Positions 1 to 8,312 are shown, numbered from the stretch's first letter. The stretch is DNA of 19,570 bases from Flavobacteriaceae bacterium UBA1115 (GCA_002313325.1 DCBE01000043.1:1-19570); one strand, 5' to 3'. Made by a program: numbers and translations. The notes: generated by a model not told the origin, from the sequence alone.

Positions 1-1
1 C

Positions 2-421
2 ATTTCTTTGGGGCAAGATCTTACAAATCAATTGGCACAAATCGAAGCACAGCTCAAAAGCATAGCTGCGCAAGCCGATGAGCGTATCGCAACACGCAAG
101 CAAAAACTACGCGAACAATTGCGTCAACTCACCTTAGATTACGACCAAGAACGCTTGGAGCAGGAATTGGTCTATTACCATGATAAATGGGACATCAACG
201 AAGAGTTAGTGCGCTTGCAACATCACCTCGATTATTTCCAAACCAGCCTAGACGAAAACACCCCTACCAAAGGCAAAAAACTAGGATTTATTGCCCAAGA
301 AATGGGACGTGAAATCAATACCATAGGATCTAAAGCCAACGATGCAGACTTACAAAAATCGGTCGTTAGCATGAAAGATGCCCTGGAGCGCATCAAAGAA
401 CAAATACTCAACACCTTGTAA
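2..421 (+). CDS. yicC: YicC family endoribonuclease, C-terminal part (5' end outside window)
   Basis: This is the 3' end of a yicC-type gene. The reading frame is open from base 2, so the TTG at 8 is not a real start. The visible ~139 residues match the conserved C-terminal half of YicC/YloC proteins (DUF1732). They contain a long charged helix, the stretch DINEELVRLQHHL, and the family signature GKKLGFIAQEMGREINTIGSKAND, seen here as GFIAQEMGREINTIGSKA. YicC proteins are endoribonucleases in RNA turnover in E. coli and B. subtilis; that role here is from the family, not from the sequence. The TAA stop shares its last A with the ATG of gmk (TAATG), so the two are very probably co-transcribed and translationally coupled. 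The yicC-gmk pairing is common in bacteria. Confidence 0.9.
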   Translation: MSLGQDLTNQLAQIEAQLKSIAAQADERIATRKQKLREQLRQLTLDYDQERLEQELVYYHDKWDINEELVRLQHHLDYFQTSLDENTPTKGKKLGFIAQEMGREINTIGSKANDADLQKSVVSMKDALERIKEQILNTL

Positions 422-993
422 TGAAAACGGGAAAATGTATTGTTTTATCGGCTCCTTCGGGTAGTGGAAAAACAACCATTGCCAAATACTTGCTCGCTCA
501 GGAAAACCTCAACTTGGCATTCTCTGTTTCGGCTACTTCTAGGCCACCAAGAGGCCAAGAAGTTGACGGCAAAGACTACTATTTTCTCTCCGAAGCAGCT
601 TTTAAAGCAAAAATTACTGAAGGTGCCTTTACTGAATACGAAGAGGTCTACCCAGGGATGTTTTACGGCACATTAAAATCTGAGCTAGACCGCATTTGGG
701 CATTGGACAAAAATGTCTTATTTGACATAGACGTGATAGGCGGATTAAACATCAAAAACCAATTCCCCAAAAATACCCTTTCCATATTCATCAAGCTTCC
801 GAGCACGGAAGCATTGGCTGAGCGCTTGCGCCAGCGCGATACGGACAGCTCAGATAAAATTGCGATGCGATTGGAAAAGGCTAATTTCGAAATGGTACGC
901 GCCAACGCATTTGATGTTGTGGTGGTAAACGACAATTTGGAAACTGCCATCAGCGAAACGGTAGAACATATCAGCAACTTTTTAACAAGATGA
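421..993 (+). CDS. gmk: Guanylate kinase
   Basis: Guanylate kinase phosphorylates GMP (and dGMP) to the diphosphate with ATP in the cytoplasm, in purine nucleotide and GTP synthesis. The 190-residue protein has the usual family length. The P-loop APSGSGKTT is at residues 11-19. The GMP-binding region SATSRPPRGQEVDGKDYYF spans about 37-55, followed by the YGTL motif near 82-85. The arginine-rich lid segment (RLRQRD) is at about 135-140. The ATG overlaps the yicC stop by one base and the TGA stop overlaps the nadD ATG (ATGA, 990-993), so yicC, gmk and nadD form one tight unit. Nothing is missing and identification is secure. Confidence 0.97.
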   Translation: MKTGKCIVLSAPSGSGKTTIAKYLLAQENLNLAFSVSATSRPPRGQEVDGKDYYFLSEAAFKAKITEGAFTEYEEVYPGMFYGTLKSELDRIWALDKNVLFDIDVIGGLNIKNQFPKNTLSIFIKLPSTEALAERLRQRDTDSSDKIAMRLEKANFEMVRANAFDVVVVNDNLETAISETVEHISNFLTR

Positions 994-1547
994 AGCGGAT
1001 TGCACTATTTTTTGGAAGTTTTAATCCCATTCACAACGGGCATATAGGCATTGGTCAAGCGGTAATTGATCAACAAAAAGCAGACGAGGTACATTATATC
1101 CTGACCCCACAAAACCCACATAAAAAGATGGCTGCACTTTGGTCAGAGGAGCACCGCTGGAATATGTTGACACAGGCTTTAACACCTTATGATTGTTTGG
1201 TGGCCAGCGACATTGAACTACACATGCCCAAGCCAAGCTATACGTCAAATACCGTTCGAAAATTGGCGGCTGAGCATCCCGACAACTCCTATATCATGCT
1301 GATGGGTGCCGACAGCGCCGTAGGATTGGACGGCTGGCAAAATGCAGCTTATATCAAGCAATTTCCTTTGTTGATTTATCCCAGAAATGACACTTCCTTA
1401 GATGCATTTCCAGCACACCAACGTCTTCTAGCTCCTTTATTGGATATTGCTGCCACAAGCATACGCGAAACAAAAGACATAAAGCAGCTAAAAGCGTGGT
1501 TGCCAGACGGGGTTTTTGCATATATGAAAACGCACCAACTTACTTAA
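990..1547 (+). CDS. nadD: Nicotinate-nucleotide adenylyltransferase
   Basis: NadD transfers AMP from ATP to nicotinate mononucleotide to give deamido-NAD, the shared late step of NAD synthesis in the cytoplasm. The 185-residue protein starts with the nucleotidyltransferase signature GSFNPIHNGH (residues 9-18). MGADSAVGLDGW (about 105-116) is the conserved NadD substrate-binding stretch. ATSIRE (155-160) corresponds to the C-terminal ISxTxIR motif that contacts ATP phosphates. The length is near the family norm. The ATG overlaps the gmk stop by 4 nt. Its TAA stop lies in the palindrome TTAA (1544-1547), which also holds the stop of the convergent gene on the other strand, leaving no room for a terminator between them. 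Confidence 0.96.
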   Translation: MKRIALFFGSFNPIHNGHIGIGQAVIDQQKADEVHYILTPQNPHKKMAALWSEEHRWNMLTQALTPYDCLVASDIELHMPKPSYTSNTVRKLAAEHPDNSYIMLMGADSAVGLDGWQNAAYIKQFPLLIYPRNDTSLDAFPAHQRLLAPLLDIAATSIRETKDIKQLKAWLPDGVFAYMKTHQLT

Positions 1548-2680
1548 TGATATTTAATCTTCCGAAGTATCCGTTGGGTGTCTTTTAGGCCTTGGTAGGC
1601 ATGTTTGCTATGTTGCTTGATCACGGAAGCGAGTTCGTTTAATTTGTCGAGTGCTTCTTCAAACCCGTTGAGGTAACACAGCATGTACGTAGGCGCCAAG
1701 TTGCCCACATCTTCCTTGTCGTTTTTGGTTAGGCTTAGGTTTTTGAGCAGTTTTTCACCCAAGGCATTGTTGGCATTGTAGATATGGTGCAGAAGCTTTT
1801 TTTCATATTTGGGGGGTTCAAACAAAAACGCCGCATCAATTTGGTAAGAGCCTTTGTTATCAAACAAAAAAGATACACGTTCAAGGGGGTAGTATTTGTA
1901 TGCATGATGAAACCCCAAGCGGACATACTCAATTAGGCTAAACGAATGCGCGTCCATTTCAATTTCCACTTCATCATGGGTGGAGTAGAACAATTTAACA
2001 TGCTCGTTGATGAGTTCAACATCCACTCTTGAATAATAAGACTTTCCTTTTTCCTTTTTTTCAAGTCCCGCCCAGCAAAGCACAAATGACTCCTTAAAAA
2101 CCTTGTAGCTGGGTTTTAGCAATTCATCGTGGCTGTTTATAAAATCAACAACACCGTCAAGCGTTAGTTCGATGTTGTTTTGGGCGTGCTTTTCAATTTC
2201 TGCCACCACTGCCGAATTGGTGTCTTGCAGCTCGACGTCAAAAACTTTGGATACGGAGATACTACCATCTCTAAAAAACACAGCGCCCCCAAAATATTTC
2301 CAGATGTTTTTTCGCAGCGCCGTTATTTTATTAGTGGGTCTGATGGTCACCAAGCCCACAACTTTGCCCTCAGCCAAATGCGGAAAGTGAATATTTTCAT
2401 AGAGCACTAAAGGAGGGTTTTCCAAATAAGCATTGATGAGGTTTTGCAGCTTGGCGTCATCAAAAAAGTCTACTCCGCAAATGCTGCTGTCGCCGTCATC
2501 TACGCCCACAACGATGTATGAGTTATTTTTTGGATTAGAATTCGAAATGGCACAAATGTGTTTAAGGAATTTAGCCTTGCCTTCGCGCTGGCTTAAATTC
2601 AGCTGTCTTTTTTTATCGTAAAAACTGTTTTCATCGTTGTGCGCAAGTAAGCTTTTGATGAGCAGCCTTTTATTAATCAT
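1544..2680 (-). CDS. AlbA_2/Schlafen-type putative nucleic-acid-binding protein
   Basis: The 378-residue protein has an N-terminal region typical of AlbA_2 (Schlafen AlbA-like) domains. It includes KFLKHICAISNS (about 37-48), then YIVVGVDDG (about 55-63) and the ICGVDFFDD strand-turn (about 68-75), followed by a C-terminal helical region rich in Lys and Leu. AlbA_2 proteins are often annotated as ATP-binding or transcriptional regulators; the true function is not established and I do not assign one. The open frame reaches a GTG at 2683, but the ATG at 2680 is preferred because a TAACTTTG -7 element lies just upstream (2696-2703, minus) at a sensible distance. The gene is convergent with nadD (4-nt stop overlap) and divergent from the Bat operon. 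No truncation is seen. Confidence 0.75.
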   Translation of the reverse strand: MINKRLLIKSLLAHNDENSFYDKKRQLNLSQREGKAKFLKHICAISNSNPKNNSYIVVGVDDGDSSICGVDFFDDAKLQNLINAYLENPPLVLYENIHFPHLAEGKVVGLVTIRPTNKITALRKNIWKYFGGAVFFRDGSISVSKVFDVELQDTNSAVVAEIEKHAQNNIELTLDGVVDFINSHDELLKPSYKVFKESFVLCWAGLEKKEKGKSYYSRVDVELINEHVKLFYSTHDEVEIEMDAHSFSLIEYVRLGFHHAYKYYPLERVSFLFDNKGSYQIDAAFLFEPPKYEKKLLHHIYNANNALGEKLLKNLSLTKNDKEDVGNLAPTYMLCYLNGFEEALDKLNELASVIKQHSKHAYQGLKDTQRILRKIKYH

Positions 2681-2695
2681 CACAAATGTTTAATG

Positions 2696-2703
2696 CAAAG
2701 TTA
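2696..2703 (-). promoter_or_regulatory. Putative -7 promoter element for the AlbA_2 gene
   Basis: TAACTTTG reads on the minus strand and matches the Bacteroidota -7 consensus TAnnTTTG exactly. With the usual geometry the transcript would begin near 2692, giving a leader of about 12 nt before the ATG at 2680. No good TTG -33 box was found at the expected spacing, so this is a moderate call. Confidence 0.5.
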
Positions 2704-2729
2704 GTGAGCTATTTCAACACTTTTTGTAA

Positions 2730-2737
2730 TAACTTTG
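2730..2737 (+). promoter_or_regulatory. Putative -7 promoter element for the Bat operon
   Basis: TAACTTTG on the plus strand matches TAnnTTTG and is an exact inverted copy of the element at 2696-2703, 26 nt away. Transcription would start near 2741, giving moxR a leader of about 80 nt. There is no clear TTG -33 box at 17-23 nt upstream. A looser candidate (TACATTTTG, one extra spacer base) lies closer to the gene at 2787-2795, so the true start is uncertain. Confidence 0.45.
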
Positions 2738-2766
2738 TGAAGCCCTATTTTTAACCAAATGTTAAC

Positions 2767-2785
2767 AGATGCGCTGCGCATTTTT
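2767..2785 (+). promoter_or_regulatory. Dyad in the moxR leader followed by a T-run
   Basis: ATGCGC-T-GCGCAT (2769-2781) is a perfect odd palindrome. As RNA it can form AGATGCG/CGCATTT, 7 bp with one G-U pair and a 3-nt loop, with T's continuing on its 3' side. It lies between the predicted start near 2741 and the moxR ATG. It could be an attenuator-like hairpin. If the alternative promoter at 2787-2795 is used instead, it could be an operator. It is too short to be a confident terminator. Confidence 0.35.
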
Positions 2786-2820
2786 GTACATTTTGCAACG
2801 CTAATTAAAAAACGAAAAAC

Positions 2821-3819
2821 ATGAGCGATAACGCTGTAGATATCAAAGCACTTAACGAACACATAGAAAAAGAAAGCGCTTTCATAGACATCCTAACGCT
2901 TGAAATGAACAAGGTCATCGTAGGTCAAAATCAAATGGTGGAACGTTTGCTTATTGGCTTGTTGGGACAAGGACACATACTGCTAGAAGGTGTCCCAGGG
3001 TTAGCTAAGACCCTTGCTATCAACACTTTGAGCAAGGCAGTAAAGGGAAGTTTTAGCCGTATTCAATTTACGCCCGACTTGCTTCCAGCCGATGTAATTG
3101 GAACCATGATTTACAACGCTAAAGAGAATGATTTTAGCATCAAAAAAGGACCGGTGTTTGCCAATTTTGTATTGGCTGATGAGATCAACAGAGCCCCTGC
3201 AAAAGTGCAATCTGCCCTGTTGGAAGCCATGCAAGAAAAGCAGGTTACTATTGGTGACGAAACGTTTAAGCTTAAGCCGCCATTTTTGGTAATGGCCACA
3301 CAAAACCCAGTGGAACAAGAAGGAACTTATCCACTGCCAGAAGCCCAAGTAGACCGTTTTATGCTCAAGGTAATCATTGACTATCCCAATATTTCAGATG
3401 AGCAAGAGATTGTTCGTGCCAATCTTAACGACTCTTTTGGCTCCGTAAAGCCGGTGATTAGTACAGCGCAAATCATCAAGATGCAAAAGGCCGTTCGCGA
3501 AGTGTATATGGACGAAAAGATTGAAAAGTACATCTTGGACTTGGTTTTTGCTACGCGATATCCCGAGAAATATAAATTACAATCCTTAAAACCACTTATT
3601 AGTTTTGGCGCTTCACCAAGGGGTAGTATCAATTTGGCAACTGCTGCCAAATGTTATGCCTTTATCAAGCGCCGTGGTTATGTGATTCCAGAAGACGTTC
3701 GCGCCGTTGTTTATGATGTGTTACGCCACCGTATTGGAATTACGTATGAAGCCGAAGCCGAGAACGTCACCTCGGAAGATATCACCCAGCGCATTGTTAA
3801 CGCTGTGGAGGTGCCTTAG
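2821..3819 (+). CDS. moxR: MoxR-family AAA+ ATPase
   Basis: This is a cytoplasmic AAA+ ATPase of the MoxR family, thought to act as a chaperone-like motor for VWA-domain partner proteins encoded beside it. The 332 residues are the usual length. Walker A is GVPGLAKT (57-64), Walker B is VLADEINRA (117-125), sensor 1 is in ATQNP (159-163), and the characteristic PLPEAQVDRF is at 171-180. The C-terminal lid domain contains FGASPRGSINL. The ATG follows an A-rich leader without a Shine-Dalgarno sequence, as is normal in this phylum. It heads an eight-gene operon, with 21 nt to the DUF58 gene. The family assignment is firm; the specific client is inferred from the neighbours. Confidence 0.95.
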   Translation: MSDNAVDIKALNEHIEKESAFIDILTLEMNKVIVGQNQMVERLLIGLLGQGHILLEGVPGLAKTLAINTLSKAVKGSFSRIQFTPDLLPADVIGTMIYNAKENDFSIKKGPVFANFVLADEINRAPAKVQSALLEAMQEKQVTIGDETFKLKPPFLVMATQNPVEQEGTYPLPEAQVDRFMLKVIIDYPNISDEQEIVRANLNDSFGSVKPVISTAQIIKMQKAVREVYMDEKIEKYILDLVFATRYPEKYKLQSLKPLISFGASPRGSINLATAAKCYAFIKRRGYVIPEDVRAVVYDVLRHRIGITYEAEAENVTSEDITQRIVNAVEVP

Positions 3820-3840
3820 TCTAAAAAACAGCTTTTTGCT

Positions 3841-4707
3841 ATGGATACAAAAGAGCTTTTAAAAAAAGTTCGGAAGATAGAAATTAAAACCCGCCGATTG
3901 AGCAATCACATCTTTGGGGGGGAATATCACAGTACCTTTAAGGGTCGTGGTATGACCTTTAGCGAGGTGCGTCAATATCAATATGGTGATGATGTCCGAG
4001 CCATTGACTGGAATGTTACCGCTCGCTACCAAGAACCTTATGTAAAAGTATTTGAGGAAGAGCGTGAACTAACGCTTATGCTAGTGGTAGACGTGAGTGG
4101 TTCTGCCGATTTTGGTTCATTGGTACAGCGCAAACGCGACACCCTTACCGAAATTGCCGCTACCCTTGCCTTTTCTGCCCTGCAGAACAACGATAAAGTT
4201 GGGCTGCTGATGTTTTCAGACGATGTGGAATTATTTATTGCACCCAAAAAAGGGAAATCACACGTATTGCGCATCATTCGTGAGCTTTTGGAGCATCAAC
4301 CCAAAAGTACCAAAACAGACATAGCCGGTGCATTGGAGTTTATGAGCAGTATTCTTAAAAAACGTACTATTGTATTTGTACTGTCCGACTGTTTAGACAG
4401 CGATTATTCCAAATCGGTGCAGCTGGCCGCAAGAAAGCATGACCTTACAGGCGTTCGCATTTACGATCCCATAGAAGCCAAACTTCCAAAAGCAGGGCTA
4501 TTGCTTGTCCGTGATGCGGAAACAGCGGCACATAAATGGGTGAACAGCTCATCAAAATCTGTACGCACGGCCTATGCGCTTGCACACCGAAAAACCGCCG
4601 ATTATTTCAGCACACAATTTACAAGATATGGCGCAGGGGCACTTTCATGTGCTACTGACGAAAGCTACGTCAAAAAACTACTAACCTATTTTAAAGGCCG
4701 TGGATAA
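3841..4707 (+). CDS. DUF58 domain protein with VWA-like fold
   Basis: The 288-residue DUF58 protein is the standard partner of MoxR ATPases. The core signature EVRQYQYGDDVRAIDW lies at about 42-57 and continues into the region with ARYQEPYVKVFEEERELTLM. A von Willebrand A-like metal-site motif DVSGS is at 84-88, with a second acidic site in LSDCLD (about 181-186). There is no signal peptide or membrane span, so it should be cytoplasmic or peripheral. The biochemical role of DUF58 proteins is not established. Its stop at 4705-4707 overlaps the GTG start of the next gene by 8 nt, which suggests translational coupling. The only spacing of note in the operon is the 21 nt upstream of this gene. 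Confidence 0.93.
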   Translation: MDTKELLKKVRKIEIKTRRLSNHIFGGEYHSTFKGRGMTFSEVRQYQYGDDVRAIDWNVTARYQEPYVKVFEEERELTLMLVVDVSGSADFGSLVQRKRDTLTEIAATLAFSALQNNDKVGLLMFSDDVELFIAPKKGKSHVLRIIRELLEHQPKSTKTDIAGALEFMSSILKKRTIVFVLSDCLDSDYSKSVQLAARKHDLTGVRIYDPIEAKLPKAGLLLVRDAETAAHKWVNSSSKSVRTAYALAHRKTADYFSTQFTRYGAGALSCATDESYVKKLLTYFKGRG

Positions 4708-6286
4708 AGGGATACGCTTTTCACTTTTATTGTTAGTCACGTGTTGGAGCATGGCCCAAACGAAAGTAAGCCTTACGGCCGATACGCTTGAGGTACGCTT
4801 GGCAGAGCAAATAAACCTCGACTTGGTTGTTTCCACCGACAAACAAGCCAGCATACAGTTTCCGCCGCTTAGGGCATTTGCTCCTTTTGAGGTTATTGAC
4901 AGCACGGCTGTTGATACAACCGTTGCAGCAAATACAGTTACGTATTCCAAGTCCTATGCGGTTATCCAATTTGACTCGGGGCAGTTTACCCTACCTCAAC
5001 AACTTCTGGTTGTAGATGGAGAAGTCTTTAAAACAGACTCCCTTTTAGTAAGGGTAAAGGACGTGGCAGTAGACACTTTGGAGCAACCCCTTTTCCCAAT
5101 TAAGACCATTTTGCCCATGGCCAAAACCACTACAGGTTGGTGGAACCCCTACAGTTACGGGGTTTTGATTTTAATCGCTCTTTTACTGCTCTATTTTTTT
5201 ATTGTAAAAACCCAAAAAAGCATTCGTGCCAAGCGGGAAAAAATGCCCCCTTTTGAGCTCGCCTTACAAGCTTTGCAAGCACTGGAATCCAAGCATCTTG
5301 ACAAACAAGAGGCCTATAAAGATTACTACTCAGAAATGACGGACATTGTACGCAACTATTTAGATGACGAGACCAATATTGACGCCTTAGAAAGCACTTC
5401 TGAAGAACTCTTGACAAAGTTGGAGTTGTTGCGAGATACGGGTAACCTTGAACTGACAAACACAACAATTGATCAACTTAAGGAGGTATTGTCAACGGCT
5501 GATCTGGTTAAGTTTGCACGTGCCCTACCAGAAGAGTATTTGGCGCGATTGGATTTAGAAAAAATCGAATTAGTTGTCAAGGACACCAAGGCGGCACTGC
5601 CCGAACCAACAGAAGAAGAACGCTTACAAAATGAGGCCTATGCCCGTATGCGCCGAAAGCAACAACAACTTCAGCGTTTTAAAATAGCAGGTTTTTCCTT
5701 CTTGGGAGTATTGGCCATTGCCGCGGGGATTATGATTTACAATTACGGCGCCGTCCAAGCCAAGGATCGTGTGTTTGGACATCCAACGTTAAAGTGGCTG
5801 CAACAAGAATGGGTTTCGAGTACTTACGGCATTTCTGCAATTACACTAAAATCCCCAGATGTCTTAAGCAGAAAGACTACCCAAAACCGCCTAAATCAGC
5901 AATTTGTATTGGGTTCTTTGGAGGATGCATTTATGATAGCGCTACACATGGAGCATTCAACATCAGAAGAGGAACAAACTATCGATTTGCAGCAAAAAGT
6001 AGACAAGGTAATTGGCACTTTTGACAGCATGGGAGCGACCAATATTTTCCAAAAACAGAACTATTACAAAACAACCTCAGGAATTGAAGGAATTGTGGCT
6101 TCAGGCTCTTTCGATTGGACCAAAAAGAACAAAGACACTCAGCGTAAAACCTATGAGGTTTACTACTTTACTGAAAACAAAGGCTTTCAACAGCTTCAGA
6201 TGGTCTACGATCGCAACGATCGCTATGCTAAAGAACTAATTACCCGAATGCTGAACAGTATTGAATTTAAAAAGGAAAAACCATGA
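4700..6286 (+). CDS. BatD-like envelope protein with two membrane spans
   Basis: The 528-residue protein sits where Bacteroidota Bat operons carry a BatD-like or DUF4381-like gene. A signal-type N-terminus (hydrophobic 7-19, cleavage likely near MAQ) is followed by a beta-rich extracytoplasmic domain resembling the BatD N-terminus (about 22-125). Then come membrane span 1 (about 152-170), a charged helical cytoplasmic segment (about 171-328) with YYSEMTDIVRNYLDDE, span 2 (about 329-349), and a C-terminal domain of about 175 residues that I do not recognise. The GTG at 4700 is chosen because no in-frame ATG precedes the signal sequence; the first ATG lies near its end. It overlaps the DUF58 gene by 8 nt and batA by 4 nt. 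It probably belongs to the MoxR/VWA complex, by context. Confidence 0.8.
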   Translation: MDKGIRFSLLLLVTCWSMAQTKVSLTADTLEVRLAEQINLDLVVSTDKQASIQFPPLRAFAPFEVIDSTAVDTTVAANTVTYSKSYAVIQFDSGQFTLPQQLLVVDGEVFKTDSLLVRVKDVAVDTLEQPLFPIKTILPMAKTTTGWWNPYSYGVLILIALLLLYFFIVKTQKSIRAKREKMPPFELALQALQALESKHLDKQEAYKDYYSEMTDIVRNYLDDETNIDALESTSEELLTKLELLRDTGNLELTNTTIDQLKEVLSTADLVKFARALPEEYLARLDLEKIELVVKDTKAALPEPTEEERLQNEAYARMRRKQQQLQRFKIAGFSFLGVLAIAAGIMIYNYGAVQAKDRVFGHPTLKWLQQEWVSSTYGISAITLKSPDVLSRKTTQNRLNQQFVLGSLEDAFMIALHMEHSTSEEEQTIDLQQKVDKVIGTFDSMGATNIFQKQNYYKTTSGIEGIVASGSFDWTKKNKDTQRKTYEVYYFTENKGFQQLQMVYDRNDRYAKELITRMLNSIEFKKEKP

Positions 6287-7284
6287 TGGATTACAACTTT
6301 GCATATCCTGATTTTTTCTGGGGTCTATTGCTGATACCCTTTTTAGTGGCATGGCATATTCTCTCGCGAAAAAAACAAGTGGCGCATTTGCTTAGCTCTA
6401 GCATTGCCGCTTTTTCCAAGTCGGGTGGTTTAGCCAAATGGCGCCCCCTATTGTTGGTTTTGCGTTTGTTGGCTATTACTCTCATTGTAACCGCTTTAGC
6501 GCGTCCACAAACACAAGACGTCAGTACCCAAACTAAAACAAACAAAGGAATAGATATCGTTATCGCCATGGATGTTTCGTCAAGTATGTTGGCGCGCGAC
6601 CTAAAGCCCAATCGCTTGGCGGCTCTTAAAAAGGTGGCGGCAGACTTTATTGCCAAAAGGGAAACAGACCGTGTAGGCTTGGTAGTATATGCAGGCGAAA
6701 GCTATACCAAAACGCCCATAACTTCAGACAAGGCCTTAGTGATTGATGTGCTTAACAAGGTTAACTATGATGGCGTGATTAACGATGGAACGGCCATTGG
6801 CATGGGGCTGGCGACTGCCGTAAACCGATTGCGGGACAGCAAAGCCAAAAGCAAGGTAATCATCTTGCTTACAGACGGCGTAAACAACACTGGTTTTGTA
6901 GACCCTAAGACAGCAGCGGGTCTTGCAAGTACATATGGCATTAAAACCTATACCATTGGATTGGGCAGTAACGGCAGCGCACCTGCACCTGTTGCCCTAC
7001 GCCAAGACGGTACTTTTGTGTATCAATTGCGAAAGGTTGAAATTGATGAGGAATTACTAAAGTCTATTGCTGCGGAAACGGGCGGGAGCTACTACCGCGC
7101 AACAGACAACAAAAAACTAGCAGCGATCTACAAAGAGATAGATAAATTAGAACGAACAGATATAGAAGTGATCCGCTATACCAAATACCACGAAAAGTTT
7201 AGGTGGTTTGTGTTTGCGGCAATAGCTGCATTGTTTTTGGAATGGCTTTTGCGTCTCACGCTTTTTAAATCAGCGCTGGCATGA
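6283..7284 (+). CDS. batA: BatA, membrane-anchored VWA protein
   Basis: The 333-residue protein has the BatA layout. Two N-terminal membrane helices (about 12-27 and 55-73) are followed by a von Willebrand A domain (about 88-300) and a C-terminal membrane helix (about 303-325). The metal-ion-dependent adhesion site is complete: DVSSS (D97, S99, S101), the threonine in NDGT (T170) and the aspartate in LLTDGVNN (D198). It is thought to bind protein partners through the metal site within the Bat complex. It overlaps the upstream gene by ATGA and batB by ATGA. Two adjacent ATGs (6283 and 6286) give MMDYNF or MDYNF; which is used cannot be decided. BatB is a clear paralogue with its metal motif at the same residue number. 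Confidence 0.93.
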   Translation: MMDYNFAYPDFFWGLLLIPFLVAWHILSRKKQVAHLLSSSIAAFSKSGGLAKWRPLLLVLRLLAITLIVTALARPQTQDVSTQTKTNKGIDIVIAMDVSSSMLARDLKPNRLAALKKVAADFIAKRETDRVGLVVYAGESYTKTPITSDKALVIDVLNKVNYDGVINDGTAIGMGLATAVNRLRDSKAKSKVIILLTDGVNNTGFVDPKTAAGLASTYGIKTYTIGLGSNGSAPAPVALRQDGTFVYQLRKVEIDEELLKSIAAETGGSYYRATDNKKLAAIYKEIDKLERTDIEVIRYTKYHEKFRWFVFAAIAALFLEWLLRLTLFKSALA

Positions 7285-8312
7285 TACAATACGAACAAAC
7301 ACAGTATTTCTATTTGCTCTTGTTTATACCGTTAATGGTTTTGGGCTATGTGCTTTTTAACCTTTGGAAGAAACGGGTGTTAAAATCGTTGGCATCTACA
7401 AAAATGATGGACCATATCGCTCCAGAACGCTCTTCGTTTAAGGGCTGGCTTAAACAAATTTTATTTTGGCTGGGTTGGGCTTTTATTTGCTTGGGCTTGG
7501 TCAACCCTCAGATAGGCACTGAGCTTGAAACTGTTAAAAGAGAAGGGGTAGACTTGGTATTTGCCATTGATGTGTCTAAGAGTATGCTAGCAGAAGACAT
7601 TGCGCCAAATAGATTGGAAAAGGCCAAGCGCCTTGCCGGCGAGCTGATCAACCAATTGGTTAGCGACCGCGTAGGAATCATTGCCTATGCTTCAGGGGCC
7701 ATTCCGCATTTACCCATTACAACAGACTATGCCGCATCTCGATTGTTTTTGTCGTCATTGGACACTAACATGATTTCTTCTCAAGGGACGGCTATTTCCG
7801 CAGCGATGCGCTTGGCGGAAACCTATTTCGACGACGAAAACCAAACCAACCGTGTGGTGTGTATTATATCTGATGGAGAAGACCATGGCGATGATGCCTT
7901 GACTGCAGCATTACGTGCTGCCCAGCTAGGAATTACGTTTTTCACTGTGGTTGTGGGAACCGAAAAAGGCTCTGTAATTCCCATAACCAAAGGGAATTCC
8001 ACTTCTTATAAGAAAGATAATAAGGGAGAGGTGGTTATAACAAAAAGTAATTTTGAACAGATGCAGTCCATAGCAAAACAAACCAACGGCTTGTTTTTGG
8101 ACGGCAGCAACACCGAGGAGGTGGTAACATCCATTATAGACCGTCTTAAGCAGATGGATAAACAAGAGTTTGAAGCCAAACAATTTGCTAAATTTAAAGA
8201 CCAGTTTCAATGGTTTTTAGGTATTGGTCTGTTTTTGATTGTACTTGACTTGTTTTTATTCTATCGCAAAACCCAGTGGGTTAAAAAACTAAATTTGTTC
8301 CAAGATGCTTAG
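7281..8312 (+). CDS. batB: BatB, membrane-anchored VWA protein
   Basis: The 343-residue protein is a paralogue of BatA. It has N-terminal membrane helices (about 9-27 and 58-75), a VWA domain (about 90-300) and a C-terminal membrane helix (about 308-330). The adhesion-site motif DVSKS places D97, S99 and S101 exactly as in BatA. SSQGTAIS supplies the threonine and IISDGEDHGDD the second aspartate. BatB is expected to act with BatA, probably as a hetero-oligomer in the inner membrane. It starts by a 4-nt overlap with batA, and its TAG stop is inside the start region of batC (8-nt overlap). All expected metal ligands are present, so the site should be functional. Confidence 0.93.
   Translation: MIQYEQTQYFYLLLFIPLMVLGYVLFNLWKKRVLKSLASTKMMDHIAPERSSFKGWLKQILFWLGWAFICLGLVNPQIGTELETVKREGVDLVFAIDVSKSMLAEDIAPNRLEKAKRLAGELINQLVSDRVGIIAYASGAIPHLPITTDYAASRLFLSSLDTNMISSQGTAISAAMRLAETYFDDENQTNRVVCIISDGEDHGDDALTAALRAAQLGITFFTVVVGTEKGSVIPITKGNSTSYKKDNKGEVVITKSNFEQMQSIAKQTNGLFLDGSNTEEVVTSIIDRLKQMDKQEFEAKQFAKFKDQFQWFLGIGLFLIVLDLFLFYRKTQWVKKLNLFQDA

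Noticed and set aside
3820..3840. A-run and T-run between moxR and the DUF58 gene as a terminator
   Set aside because: AAAAA-CAGC-TTTTT is a weak A-T stem without GC pairs, inside a tightly packed operon; it is unlikely to terminate transcription.
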